From CAG-582 sp964636965 (GTDB lineage Bacteria > Bacillota_I > Bacilli_A > RF39 > UBA660): DNA of 42,847 nucleotides. The stretch lies in the NCBI GenBank assembly GCA_964636965.1, contig CAZWST010000005.1:1-42847 (forward strand), given 5' to 3'. Below the pieces are notes generated by a model that was not told where the DNA came from, did no database searches, and was given only the letters and a program-made list of their open reading frames with translations. A program made the translations under genes and the position numbers. This document shows positions 1 to 8,277 of this stretch, piece after piece. Position 1 is the stretch's first letter, and each line of letters opens with the position of its first letter.

Positions 1-2
1 TA

Positions 3-659
3 AAGAGTTATAATACAAATTTAGATTCACATATGATGAAAAATACTGAGTGGGGTGCAGCAGCATATCTTTCACATTCAGTATATGGAATAAATACAGA
101 GGTAAGAATAAATAATAATTCAAATTATTTAACAGGATATGCAGCAGTAGATGGAACAGATCAAAGTAGTTATCCAGGAACGTATGGAACAGATTCAACA
201 AAAACTCTTCCATATAATACAACAACTGGATATAAAGCAAGTACAACTGGAAATATAACTGGAATATATGATATGTCAGGTGGTGCTTGGGAATATATGG
301 CAGCATATATGGCAACAGGAAGTAGTGGATTCACGGCTTCTGAGTTGACAGCAAATGCTAAATACTTAGATGTATATCCAAGTAATAGTACAATAACTTC
401 ATTTAACAATAGGATCTTGGGAGATGCAACAGGGGAGATGGGGCCATTCTATTATTATAAAGACAAGGACAATAATCAACGCTGCCATAATAATTGGTAC
501 GCTGACGATTCGTACTTCGTGGGCTCTACTGACCCATGGTTCGGTCGAGGCGGCTACTACGATGCTGGCGTTCTTGCTGGCCAGTTCAACTTCTCTAGGG
601 GCACTGGTGCAGCCGGCAGCTACGGTACGGCTCGCCTTGTTCTTGCACCAACAAATTAA
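3..659 (+). CDS. C-type-lectin-fold (SUMF1-like) variable surface protein, 5'-truncated
   Basis: The reading frame is open from the window edge, so the ATGs at 33 and 36 are probably internal and the N-terminus is missing. The text before and after them reads smoothly (SHMMKNTEWGAAAYLSHS). Motifs such as KNTEWGAAAYLSHS, GNITGIYDMSGGAWEY and the terminal RGG..Y..G...AG.F.F....G.A......RLVL pattern fit the formylglycine-generating-enzyme/C-type-lectin fold that DGR target proteins use. Related proteins in gut Firmicutes often carry a prepilin-like or secreted N-terminus, which cannot be seen here. The last 50 or so codons are G+C-rich and A-poor, while the rest is strongly A+T-rich. No catalytic FGE cysteine pair is visible, so a binding rather than an enzymatic role is likely. 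A terminator follows at 673. Fold assignment fairly sure; ligand unknown. Confidence 0.75.
   Translation, partial: KSYNTNLDSHMMKNTEWGAAAYLSHSVYGINTEVRINNNSNYLTGYAAVDGTDQSSYPGTYGTDSTKTLPYNTTTGYKASTTGNITGIYDMSGGAWEYMAAYMATGSSGFTASELTANAKYLDVYPSNSTITSFNNRILGDATGEMGPFYYYKDKDNNQRCHNNWYADDSYFVGSTDPWFGRGGYYDAGVLAGQFNFSRGTGAAGSYGTARLVLAPTN
495..650 (+). other. Candidate DGR variable region (VR)
   Basis: From the codons for WY to the codons for RLVLAP, base composition switches abruptly to G+C-rich and A-poor. Codons at the positions that are Asn (AAY) in typical DGR templates are here GCT, GAC, GAT, TAC, GGC, TCT, ACT, GGT, GCC or AGC. These almost all end in C or T, as expected when the adenines of AAC/AAT template codons are randomised. 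Invariant positions (RGG, AG, F.F, RLV) have few adenines to mutate. The stretch sits at the 3' end of the gene, the usual VR position. No template repeat or reverse transcriptase is in the window, so this is an inference from pattern. Confidence 0.6.
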
Positions 660-672
660 TTGTTGATTATTA

Positions 673-703
673 AAGCAAACTTAAATTATTAGTTTGCTTT
701 TTA
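673..703 (+). terminator. Intrinsic terminator after the variable protein gene
   Basis: A perfect 10-bp stem (673-682 with 692-701), a 9-nt loop and a run of T to 703 lie 13 bases after the stop codon. Confidence 0.85.
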
Positions 704-725
704 TATACGTATACTTTAAAAAATA

Positions 726-754
726 TTGCATATTTTAAATATCTATATTATAAT
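726..754 (+). promoter_or_regulatory. Promoter of the ABC exporter operon
   Basis: TTGCAT at 726-731, a 17-base spacer and a perfect TATAAT at 749-754. The predicted transcript starts near 761 and carries a leader of about 85 bases before the ATG at 846. Confidence 0.75.
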
Positions 755-770
755 GATTAAGACATTTTAC

Positions 771-821
771 AAAAGAGCTGAATACTCTTAACCCCGTGTG
801 GGAAGAGTATCCGGCTTTTTT
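771..821 (+). promoter_or_regulatory. Terminator-shaped structured leader (possible attenuator or riboswitch)
   Basis: Bases 771-789 pair with 803-821 in an 18-bp stem with one A/C mismatch: AAAAGAGC with GCTTTTTT at the base and ATACTCTT with AAGAGTAT above. The 13-nt apical loop contains CCC and GGG, which may pair. The 3' arm ends in six T, so it looks like an intrinsic terminator. It lies between a strong promoter and the ribosome site (GGAAGGAAGG, 826-835) of the ABC ATPase gene, the usual place for a premature-termination switch. I do not recognise it as a named riboswitch class. Confidence 0.55.
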
Positions 822-845
822 GCGTGGAAGGAAGGTGTTTTATAA

Positions 846-1826
846 ATGTCAATCATCGAGGTTAATAACATAAGTAAATCTTTCAAAGTCGTGAAGAAAG
901 AAAGTGGAGTTAAAGCTTCAATTAAATCATTCTTTAAAAGAGAATATAAAGTTATTGAAGCCGTTAATAACATATCTTTTTCCATTGATGAAGGAGAGAT
1001 TGTAGGTTACATCGGACCGAACGGAGCAGGTAAAAGTACCACGATAAAAATATTATCTGGAATACTTACTCCAAACGATGGGAAGTGTAGTATTAATGGA
1101 TTTACTCCATGGCTAGACAGAAAAAATTATGTTAAACAAATCGGCGTAGTCTTTGGGGCTCGCAGTCAATTGTGGTGGGATATCCCAGCAATTGATACAT
1201 TTAGTTTACTTAAGGATATTTATGACATAAGTGATGAAGATTATAATCGTGTTTTAAACGAACTAATTAAAGAACTTAATCTAAAAGATATCTTAAATGT
1301 ACCAGTAAGACAACTGAGTTTAGGACAAAGAATGCGTCTAGAGATTGCAGCATCACTTATTCACGAACCTAAAATACTTTTTCTAGATGAACCAACAATT
1401 GGTTTAGATGCAGTATCAAAGCAGTGTGTAAGAGAATTTATTAAAAGAATTAATAAAGAAAAACATGTTACGATAATCCTTACAACACATGATATGTCTG
1501 ATATAGAAGCATTAGCAAAAAGAATTATATTAATTGGGAAGGGTAGAATTCTTTATGATGGCTCTTTAAAAAAACTAAAGAATAAATATTCTAATAAAGT
1601 AAACATTGATGTAGTTACTAAGGATAAAATTAATATTAAGAAGAAAGGAATATTAGAGTCTTTAAAAACTATGGATGGATACCATTTCGTGATCAATAGT
1701 AAAGAATTAAATATTTCAGAATTTTTAAATATTATAAGTAAAAAGATAAGAATAGAAGATATAGAAATTGAAAGTGAGAATACTGATGATTTAATTGTAA
1801 AATTATATGAGGAATTCGGTATATGA
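846..1826 (+). CDS. ABC-2 exporter ATPase (COG4586-like)
   Basis: ATP-binding subunit of an ABC exporter, 326 residues, acting on the cytoplasmic face. Walker A GPNGAGKST is at residues 57-65, the signature LSLGQ at 157-161, Walker B ILFLDEPT at 177-184, and the H-loop (TTHD) near 213. An extra basic segment between the N-terminal strand and the Walker A strand, and a C-terminal domain of about 90 residues after the ATPase core, are typical of the COG4586 group. That group partners with COG4587 and COG3694 permeases, as here. A GGAAGGAAGG ribosome site precedes the ATG. It overlaps the next gene by 4 bases (ATGA), implying coupled translation. Substrate is not known for this family; expression may be controlled by the leader hairpin at 771-821. 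Confidence 0.9.
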   Translation: MSIIEVNNISKSFKVVKKESGVKASIKSFFKREYKVIEAVNNISFSIDEGEIVGYIGPNGAGKSTTIKILSGILTPNDGKCSINGFTPWLDRKNYVKQIGVVFGARSQLWWDIPAIDTFSLLKDIYDISDEDYNRVLNELIKELNLKDILNVPVRQLSLGQRMRLEIAASLIHEPKILFLDEPTIGLDAVSKQCVREFIKRINKEKHVTIILTTHDMSDIEALAKRIILIGKGRILYDGSLKKLKNKYSNKVNIDVVTKDKINIKKKGILESLKTMDGYHFVINSKELNISEFLNIISKKIRIEDIEIESENTDDLIVKLYEEFGI

Positions 1827-2623
1827 AAGCCTATATATCATATTTTAGATTAAAGTTTATCGCGTCATTACAATATCGTGTATCAGCATTAAGTAGCATA
1901 TTAACTCAATTCTTTTTTGGTCTAGTATATATACTTGTATTTATCGCATTTTTTAAAACAGATGCAGAAACTCCATTAACATTAAGTGAAACAATTACTT
2001 ATCTTTGGCTAAATCAATCATTCTTTGCACTAATTTATCAATTTTATCGTGATGAAGAAATACTTGATTTAGTAAGAAGTGGAAATATTTCATATGAGTT
2101 AACTCGACCAAAAGATTTATATTTTATGTGGTATTTTAAAATATTAGCATCACGTTTAGCTAATGTTACATTAAGATTTTTACCAATAATAGTGGTTGCA
2201 TTTTTATTACCTAATCCATACAAAATGCAATTACCATGTAGTATAGAAGGATTTTTCTTATTCTTATTAACATTAATATTAGGGGCATTTTTAAGTACTG
2301 CACTTGCAACATTAAATCCAGTAATTGTACTAAAAACATTAAATGAAAAAGGGGTTTCTAGTCTATTAATAGCTGTTGCTGATATCTTAAGTGGTCTAGC
2401 AATACCAATTCCATTTTTACCTGCAATAATAGGTAATATATCATCAATTTTACCTTTTCAATATGTTAGTGATTTACCATTTAGAATATATATAGGTAAT
2501 ATAAGTGGACCTGAAATATTAACTGGTATAATGATGCAAATTATCTGGACAATTTTAATCATTTTAATAAGCCATATACTACTAACTAATTCATTAAAAA
2601 GAGTAGTATCTCAGGGAGGTTAA
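1823..2623 (+). CDS. ABC-2 type permease (COG4587-like), first of two
   Basis: Integral membrane subunit of 266 residues with about six hydrophobic helices. The N-terminal amphipathic stretch (YFRLKFIASLQYRVSAL) and the conserved SYELTRPKDLYF region in the first cytoplasmic loop match the DUF990/ABC-2-like family that works with COG4586 ATPases. It begins inside the stop codon of the ATPase gene and ends one base before the second permease gene, so the three genes form one operon. The pair probably makes a heterodimeric exporter channel. Substrate unknown. Confidence 0.85.
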   Translation: MKAYISYFRLKFIASLQYRVSALSSILTQFFFGLVYILVFIAFFKTDAETPLTLSETITYLWLNQSFFALIYQFYRDEEILDLVRSGNISYELTRPKDLYFMWYFKILASRLANVTLRFLPIIVVAFLLPNPYKMQLPCSIEGFFLFLLTLILGAFLSTALATLNPVIVLKTLNEKGVSSLLIAVADILSGLAIPIPFLPAIIGNISSILPFQYVSDLPFRIYIGNISGPEILTGIMMQIIWTILIILISHILLTNSLKRVVSQGG

Positions 2624-2624
2624 A

Positions 2625-3401
2625 ATGAAACTATATTTAAAATCTTTAAAGATGCACTTAATGAGTGAATTAGAATATAAATCATCTTTTATATTATCTT
2701 GTATTTCACAAACTATAACTTTATTTTCTTATATCTTAGTAATTATTTCTTTATTTGGAAGATTTTCCTCAATTGCTTCATTTAACATGTATGAAGTTCT
2801 TATAAGTTTTTCAATTATTCGTTTTGGTGTTAGTTTTAATGAAATATTTGCAAGAGGAATGGATAAATTTGATAATTTAATAGTAAAAGGAACTTTTGAT
2901 CAATTGTTATTAAGACCTAAAAATATAATCTTACAAGTACTTACAACAGATTCAAATTTTGTTAAGTTTCCCAAGTTAATCGAGATATTATTAATTTTAA
3001 TATTTGCAATTATAAAACTAAATATCAAATTAACATTCTTAAAAATACTTACTTTATTTCTTATGATATTATCATCAATTGTTATATTTTTTGGAATATT
3101 TTTACTAGCAGCATCTTATTGTTTTCTTACAATTCAAGGACTTGAAGTTAGAAATATATTTACTCATGGTGGAGCAGAAATGGCTCAGTACCCAATAAGT
3201 ATTTATAATAAACCATTCGTTTTTATATTTACGTTTTTAATTCCTTATGCATTTATCAATTATTATCCACTCCTATACTTTATAGGAAGATCAAATAATA
3301 TACTTTATGCGTTAAGTCCATTAATTGTCTTTATTTATTTAATTCCATGTTTTATAGCATTTAATATGGGTGTAAAAAAATATACTAGTACAGGGTGCTA
3401 G
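2625..3401 (+). CDS. ABC-2 type permease (COG3694-like), second of two
   Basis: Integral membrane protein of 258 residues with about six helices. It has the same layout as the upstream permease: an N-terminal amphipathic helix, helices near residues 20-45 and 55-75, the loop FDQLLLRPKNIILQ, then helices to the C-terminus. The FDQLLLRP stretch is equivalent to YELTRP in the partner, supporting the view that the two are paralogous subunits of one exporter. An AGGGAGG ribosome site overlaps the end of the preceding gene. The operon ends at the large hairpin that starts 6 bases after this stop codon. Confidence 0.85.
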   Translation: MKLYLKSLKMHLMSELEYKSSFILSCISQTITLFSYILVIISLFGRFSSIASFNMYEVLISFSIIRFGVSFNEIFARGMDKFDNLIVKGTFDQLLLRPKNIILQVLTTDSNFVKFPKLIEILLILIFAIIKLNIKLTFLKILTLFLMILSSIVIFFGIFLLAASYCFLTIQGLEVRNIFTHGGAEMAQYPISIYNKPFVFIFTFLIPYAFINYYPLLYFIGRSNNILYALSPLIVFIYLIPCFIAFNMGVKKYTSTGC

Positions 3402-3406
3402 TAAGT

Positions 3407-3507
3407 AATCAAACATTTTTCTCAAGTATCGTTAATTTTTACTAGACAAAGTATAGTTAACCATATATAATAACACTTATAAATTGGGGAAATGTTTGAT
3501 TTTTTTT
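3407..3507 (+). terminator. Long-loop terminator enclosing the next promoter
   Basis: AATCAAACATTT at 3407-3418 pairs perfectly with 3490-3501 and continues for four more bases with G.T pairs. Eight T follow (3500-3507). The 60-70 nt between the arms contain the promoter of the downstream operon, so only transcripts from the ABC operon carry both arms. Confidence 0.6.
3443..3471 (+). promoter_or_regulatory. Promoter of the TelA/AAA+ operon
   Basis: TAGACA at 3443-3448, a 17-base spacer and a perfect TATAAT at 3466-3471, inside the loop of the terminator hairpin. The leader to the ATG at 3549 is about 70 bases. Confidence 0.7.
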
Positions 3508-3548
3508 ATGAAAATCACCTGATTATAGAGAAAGAAGGAAAAGAATAA

Positions 3549-4838
3549 ATGGAAACAAAAGTAATTGATGGTGTAGTTTATCAAGCTGTAGGTCAAGCTT
3601 CTACACCACTTGAAAAAGTAGAAGGAGAAATAGTTGAAGGTCCAAAAGAAACTCCTGTAGTTGTAACTGAATCAACACAAATTAAACTTTCAAATGGTCA
3701 AAATTTTAAAGTTGAAGATGTTAATATTAATGATCCTAGATCAGTTATTACTTATGGAAGTAATATTCAACAACAAATTAGTTCAATCTTAGAAAGTACT
3801 GCTCAAATGACAGTTCAACAACAAAAAACATTCTTAAGTGATGAAACATTAGATAAGATTGTATCTTTTGAAGATTCACTTGATGAAGCTAATGCTAAAG
3901 CTCAAGAAAAAGTTGGTATTTTAAAAGGTTTAATTAACAAAATAAGAATTGGTTTACATGATGAAGAAGCAACAAAAGAAGACGCTATGAAGACATACCA
4001 AGGAAGATACAAAGACTATACAGATAACCTTAAATTAGTAAGTGATAACATGGCTGCTATAGCTCAAGATGCTTTAATTGATATTAATCAAAGATCAGAA
4101 TTAGCTAAAGAGCTTACTCCAGTAATTGAAATGTTAGATTTTACAATAGCTAAAGGTAAAGATAGACTTGAAGAATACAATACTGAAACAGCATCAATTG
4201 GTGAAACTGATAAAACTCCAGATGGACAAGCAATTGTTACACGTCGTACACAATTATCTAATGCATTCTTAAGACAATTAAATGGTTTAGATAAAGCATT
4301 AACTTTATATAAATCACAAATACAACAATACTTACTTCAACAAGATTTATCTATGACTACTGTTCAAGTGGCATATGACTTTGTTGATAAACAAAAACCT
4401 GTATTACAATTTAATGCTAGTGTATCAATTTATAATCGTTTAGAAAACGAAAGATTAAGTGGTATTTTAGATGTTTCGAATGCTGCCAATAGAGCAATTG
4501 AAGAAGGTGCTCAAGGAACTGTTGAAAACTTAAGACTTGCAAATGAAGTTGCTGAACAAAGTGGATTTACACTTGAGTCTATTGAAATTGTTATGAGCGC
4601 TTTAGAGGAAGGTGTTAGTTTAATAAAAGAAAGAAAACAAGCACTTATTGAAAGAGATCACAATGAACAAGTTGCTTTAAAAGATATTAAAGAAAGATTA
4701 GACAAACAAAAAGATGAAATTTTAGGTTTAATCGAAGATGAATCAGTTGCTTTCATAGATACAAGTAGCAACAGAGGAAAATCAGGCCGTTCAAGATATT
4801 TAACAACAAATAATTCAAGAACTGGTAGAAGAAAATAA
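3549..4838 (+). CDS. TelA-family (toxic anion resistance) protein
   Basis: 429 residues, soluble and almost wholly helical. The segment from ITYGSNIQQQISSILES (near residue 67) through the long central helices to DYVD-like and NASVSIYNRLENERL motifs resembles the TelA/KlaA family (PF05816), usually about 350-400 residues. The first 60 residues (acidic, Pro/Val-rich) and the last 30 (Ser/Arg/Asn-rich, ending TGRRK) look like disordered extensions. The start has an AAGGAAAAG ribosome site. The stop overlaps the next ATG by one base (TAATG). TelA proteins were named for tellurite resistance but their biochemical role is unclear. The coupling to an AAA+ ATPase two genes downstream is the best clue to its job here. 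Confidence 0.75.
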   Translation: METKVIDGVVYQAVGQASTPLEKVEGEIVEGPKETPVVVTESTQIKLSNGQNFKVEDVNINDPRSVITYGSNIQQQISSILESTAQMTVQQQKTFLSDETLDKIVSFEDSLDEANAKAQEKVGILKGLINKIRIGLHDEEATKEDAMKTYQGRYKDYTDNLKLVSDNMAAIAQDALIDINQRSELAKELTPVIEMLDFTIAKGKDRLEEYNTETASIGETDKTPDGQAIVTRRTQLSNAFLRQLNGLDKALTLYKSQIQQYLLQQDLSMTTVQVAYDFVDKQKPVLQFNASVSIYNRLENERLSGILDVSNAANRAIEEGAQGTVENLRLANEVAEQSGFTLESIEIVMSALEEGVSLIKERKQALIERDHNEQVALKDIKERLDKQKDEILGLIEDESVAFIDTSSNRGKSGRSRYLTTNNSRTGRRK

Positions 4839-6088
4839 TGAATGCAATAGAAGTAAAGATATCGCAAATTAAAAATCTTAATTTGGTTTACTTGTATAAT
4901 GTTGATAATGTAGTTTCTAAAAATAATAAGAAATACTTGGGATTAAAAGTAGTTTATGATGATAATCAAAACTATATAAGCCTAGATTATAAAGAAAAAG
5001 AATTTGCAAGTTTAGTAAAAAAGACAATAAGTCTTTATAATCAAGAAAAGGATAATAGAGATATTATCCTTTTAGGCAATTTATCAAAGAAAATGTTTGA
5101 AGATAAAGAATTGATTTCTGCTCTTGAACGTACAAGCGAATTTAGTAACGAAGGAATAGGGTTATTTAATACTTCAAATGAGAAAATAAAAAAGTTTAAA
5201 CCATACTTAAGTGAAGCCTTAAAATATATTTTAGAATATAAAAGAAAAATGGATGGCATTGAAATTGATGATATTAAAGGTTTTAATAAAAAATATATCG
5301 TGACTTATAAAGTAGGAGATAATCCCTTATCTTTTCCAATTATTATAAATGTTATTAATGATAATGAAGCTACCTTTAAAATTGGAGCTATTGAAGGAAA
5401 AGATGTTGGTATTGAAGGTACTATTATAAATAAAATCGATGAAGTATTAGTATCTTTTAAAGGGATAGAAGATCCTTTCTATGGCTTAATTTCCTATAAT
5501 GTTAAGACTTCTGAAGTTCAAAAACAAATAGATATAGGTAGGGATACTTTATATCATTCAACAGAATTAGATACAGTAACTGATGAAGACATTAATTTAG
5601 TTAGATTTTATTTAGCATTATTTAATATAAACTTCAGTGGAGAAATAATAAAAACAAGTGCTTCTAACTTTATTTTAGGTAATAAAGTTAGAGTAGCTAA
5701 AGATAGTGAAGCTGAAGTAATAAATGATACAGCTATTCAATTATTCATAGAAGATGAAAGTGTAACAATTAATTATCGTATATCTAGTGTAATAAATAAA
5801 TTAGCACACTTAGTAACTATTCCACTAGATCAAGAAAATTACACTATTACAATGAAACTTAAACGTTTAAATCAAAAAAATTATATTATATGTGAACTTA
5901 AATCTTCTAATGAATTTGGACAAAAGTATGACTATGTTGCATTTAAAATAGATGATATAGATTTACATCATCCATTTGATGCATCAATTAAATATGATTT
6001 TGATGGTATAAAGTCTATTTATGATTTAGAAAAGAGATTAATCTTAAAAGAAACAATTATATCAGACGAAAATGGAGGCAATGATTAA
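4838..6088 (+). CDS. Unknown protein coupled to TelA and AAA+ genes
   Basis: 416 residues, no signal peptide or membrane helix, strongly charged with many Asp, Glu and Lys. Short alternating beta-like stretches (KYIVTYKVGDNPLSFPIIINV, EATFKIGAIEGKDVGIEGTI) suggest a beta-rich central part. I do not recognise a family. It starts within the stop codon of the TelA gene and ends within the start codon of the AAA+ gene, both one-base TAATG overlaps. Its product is therefore probably made in fixed ratio with both. It could be an adaptor or structural subunit; no catalytic motif is visible. Confidence 0.8.
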   Translation: MNAIEVKISQIKNLNLVYLYNVDNVVSKNNKKYLGLKVVYDDNQNYISLDYKEKEFASLVKKTISLYNQEKDNRDIILLGNLSKKMFEDKELISALERTSEFSNEGIGLFNTSNEKIKKFKPYLSEALKYILEYKRKMDGIEIDDIKGFNKKYIVTYKVGDNPLSFPIIINVINDNEATFKIGAIEGKDVGIEGTIINKIDEVLVSFKGIEDPFYGLISYNVKTSEVQKQIDIGRDTLYHSTELDTVTDEDINLVRFYLALFNINFSGEIIKTSASNFILGNKVRVAKDSEAEVINDTAIQLFIEDESVTINYRISSVINKLAHLVTIPLDQENYTITMKLKRLNQKNYIICELKSSNEFGQKYDYVAFKIDDIDLHHPFDASIKYDFDGIKSIYDLEKRLILKETIISDENGGND

Positions 6089-8277
6089 TGGGAATGTTTA
6101 AAAAAACAAAAGGTTCAGAATTAAAACTAAATATATTTATAGAAAAGTTAAACATTACAACTTCTTTAGATGAATTACAAAATTTAATAAACAGATTTGG
6201 TGATGAAGATTTATTTTATAAATATGTTGAAGAGGTGTTATTTAATAATCGAGCTTCTTTAAATGAACTTATTAAAGTTAGTTCAATGTTAAGAAGTGAT
6301 GAAGACTTTTTAGCTTTAACAAAATTAGTGGCTATATACCCACAATTATTAAATACAAATATTATTACAAATGCTATTTATTCTTTCTCTGATAAAAAAT
6401 TGGTTATTGAAGTATTAACATATATTATTAATCTCTATAGAAATAATGAAACTGGAAAAGTTGAAATAGAAAATATTAGTACACTAGAAAGAGTAGTAGG
6501 ATATTTAGTTTCTGCAAGAAAACATTATGTAGATGATCGTTCTTTATTTGCATCCTTTATTTCTTTAGTTAATGATTTAGATATAAACTCTTTAAGATAT
6601 GCAAGTATTGAAGAAATTGATAAAGTTATTGCATCCCACATAAAGGAAGATAAAAGATCAAATGGAGACTATGACATTAGCCATGAAGAACTTGAATATT
6701 TTAGACAAGTCGTAGAAGAATTAGGTGTAAAATCGGAACAATTAAAAACTTTAATCAGTTTATCTGATAAAAACATTCATGATACAAAAGAGGCTTATAC
6801 AACTTTAAAACAAGATGTTACTGAATATGCCAAAAGAGAGTTAGGTAAACTTGAAAGTCAATCAACAACAGTTTTAAGCGAATTTAATCAGAAATACCAA
6901 GAATTACTTAATGCCGAAAAAAACGGAATATTAGAAGACAAGGATATGCTTCTTCGTTCATTAGAAGCTTATTTAGGAGAGAAAAGAGCTGAATTAGTAT
7001 CATTTGCTAATAAAATTAAAATGTCTTGTGATAATGATTTATCTAACTTAAGAAAAGAGCAAAGAGGAATACTTGAAAGTATTGATTCTTATATTGAAAA
7101 CAGTCAATCTTTACAAACTTTAATCGCGTCAACTACAAGTGATGAAGCTTTCCTTGAACGTATTAAAAATATTGAAGGAATAGCTGATGAAGTTGCTAAA
7201 AAATTACAAGATGTTAAGATTATGACTCAATCTAGTGCTCAAGTTGGAACTCCTCAGTCAGCTTCCGAAAACTCTAATATAGTAGTTCCAGCAAAACAAA
7301 TAATTGTTGCAAATCCAAGCATTCAAATTGAATCTCCAACTGATTTTACTCCTGTATATTTCTTCGACCAAAGTACATCTTATAAAAAAAGATTTGATAA
7401 GTTAATGGAAATAAAGAAAAAACTTAAGGATGAAGGAGAAATATTCCATGAATGTTTTGATGATGTATTAACAATTCTTATTCATAATGATGTTCCATAT
7501 ATTTATGGTCCATCAGGAACAGGTAAGACTCATATGGTTGAAAATCAAATTTCCAAAATATTAGGTATTGATGTTATAACTAGTGGATATATTCAAATTG
7601 AACAAGATATTTTAGGTTATAACAATGCTGGTGATGGTGGATATGTTCCAAGTAACTTCTATCGAGCTTTCGTTTTAGGAAATATTATTTTCTTTGATGA
7701 GCTTGATATATCTAACCCTGAAGCAGTTCCAGTATTAAATGGATTCTTTACTGGTAAGAAAAGAAATACTTATACATTCCCAAATGGAGTACCAGTTAGA
7801 AGACATCCAAATTTCCGTATTGTAACAGCTGGAAATACAAAGGGTGAAGGTCGTACTACTGAATATTCATCAAGACATAAAATGGATGAATCAGTTCTTC
7901 AAAGAATCTGGGCAGTTGAATGTAATTATCAGTCAGATATTGAAGAAATTATTTTAAAAGATCATGAAATTTGGTATGAATTTTCTCAAAGCTTCCGTAA
8001 AGCAATTGAAGATATTAAACTATCTAATGAATCTGGTGTTAACTCATTTGGTACATTTACAACAAGAGATGCTGCTGACGTAGTTGAATATCTAGAAGAT
8101 GAAGCATTCAATTATAAGAAGATAATAAAATATAAGTTTGTTCAAACAAAAGATGCTGATTATTTAGCATTAATCTATTCGAACATGTTAAAAGACTCTG
8201 AAAATTATCAACATAAGGATACAAAGAAATTATTAAAAGAATTTGAATATCAAATGAAAGCAAGAAAGAACGCATGA
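6088..8277 (+). CDS. MoxR/dynein-type AAA+ ATPase with N-terminal helical and coiled-coil region
   Basis: 729 residues. The first 200 are helical and HEAT-like in texture; 200-370 are rich in heptad-like Leu/Lys/Glu and probably a coiled coil; a Pro/Ser/Gln linker runs to about 420. The C-terminal AAA_5-type module has Walker A GPSGTGKTH at 474-482, Walker B IIFFDELD at 533-540, sensor-1 IVTAGN near 577-582 and a candidate arginine finger in the following GRTTEYSSRHKMDESVLQR segment. MoxR-group ATPases remodel protein complexes, often together with a VWA partner. No VWA domain with a classic DxSxS MIDAS is visible beside it. The gene overlaps its neighbours by 1 and 4 bases. Also similar in style to phage-encoded MoxR ATPases. 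Confidence 0.85.
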   Translation: MGMFKKTKGSELKLNIFIEKLNITTSLDELQNLINRFGDEDLFYKYVEEVLFNNRASLNELIKVSSMLRSDEDFLALTKLVAIYPQLLNTNIITNAIYSFSDKKLVIEVLTYIINLYRNNETGKVEIENISTLERVVGYLVSARKHYVDDRSLFASFISLVNDLDINSLRYASIEEIDKVIASHIKEDKRSNGDYDISHEELEYFRQVVEELGVKSEQLKTLISLSDKNIHDTKEAYTTLKQDVTEYAKRELGKLESQSTTVLSEFNQKYQELLNAEKNGILEDKDMLLRSLEAYLGEKRAELVSFANKIKMSCDNDLSNLRKEQRGILESIDSYIENSQSLQTLIASTTSDEAFLERIKNIEGIADEVAKKLQDVKIMTQSSAQVGTPQSASENSNIVVPAKQIIVANPSIQIESPTDFTPVYFFDQSTSYKKRFDKLMEIKKKLKDEGEIFHECFDDVLTILIHNDVPYIYGPSGTGKTHMVENQISKILGIDVITSGYIQIEQDILGYNNAGDGGYVPSNFYRAFVLGNIIFFDELDISNPEAVPVLNGFFTGKKRNTYTFPNGVPVRRHPNFRIVTAGNTKGEGRTTEYSSRHKMDESVLQRIWAVECNYQSDIEEIILKDHEIWYEFSQSFRKAIEDIKLSNESGVNSFGTFTTRDAADVVEYLEDEAFNYKKIIKYKFVQTKDADYLALIYSNMLKDSENYQHKDTKKLLKEFEYQMKARKNA

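Noticed and set aside
33..659. ATG at 33 as the true start of the first gene
   Set aside because: The frame stays open to the window edge and the upstream residues fit the protein family, so the gene is cut by the window.
424..666. ORF overlapping the variable region in another frame
   Set aside because: It exists only because the variable region is poor in A and T and so lacks stop codons; no start signal and no recognisable protein.
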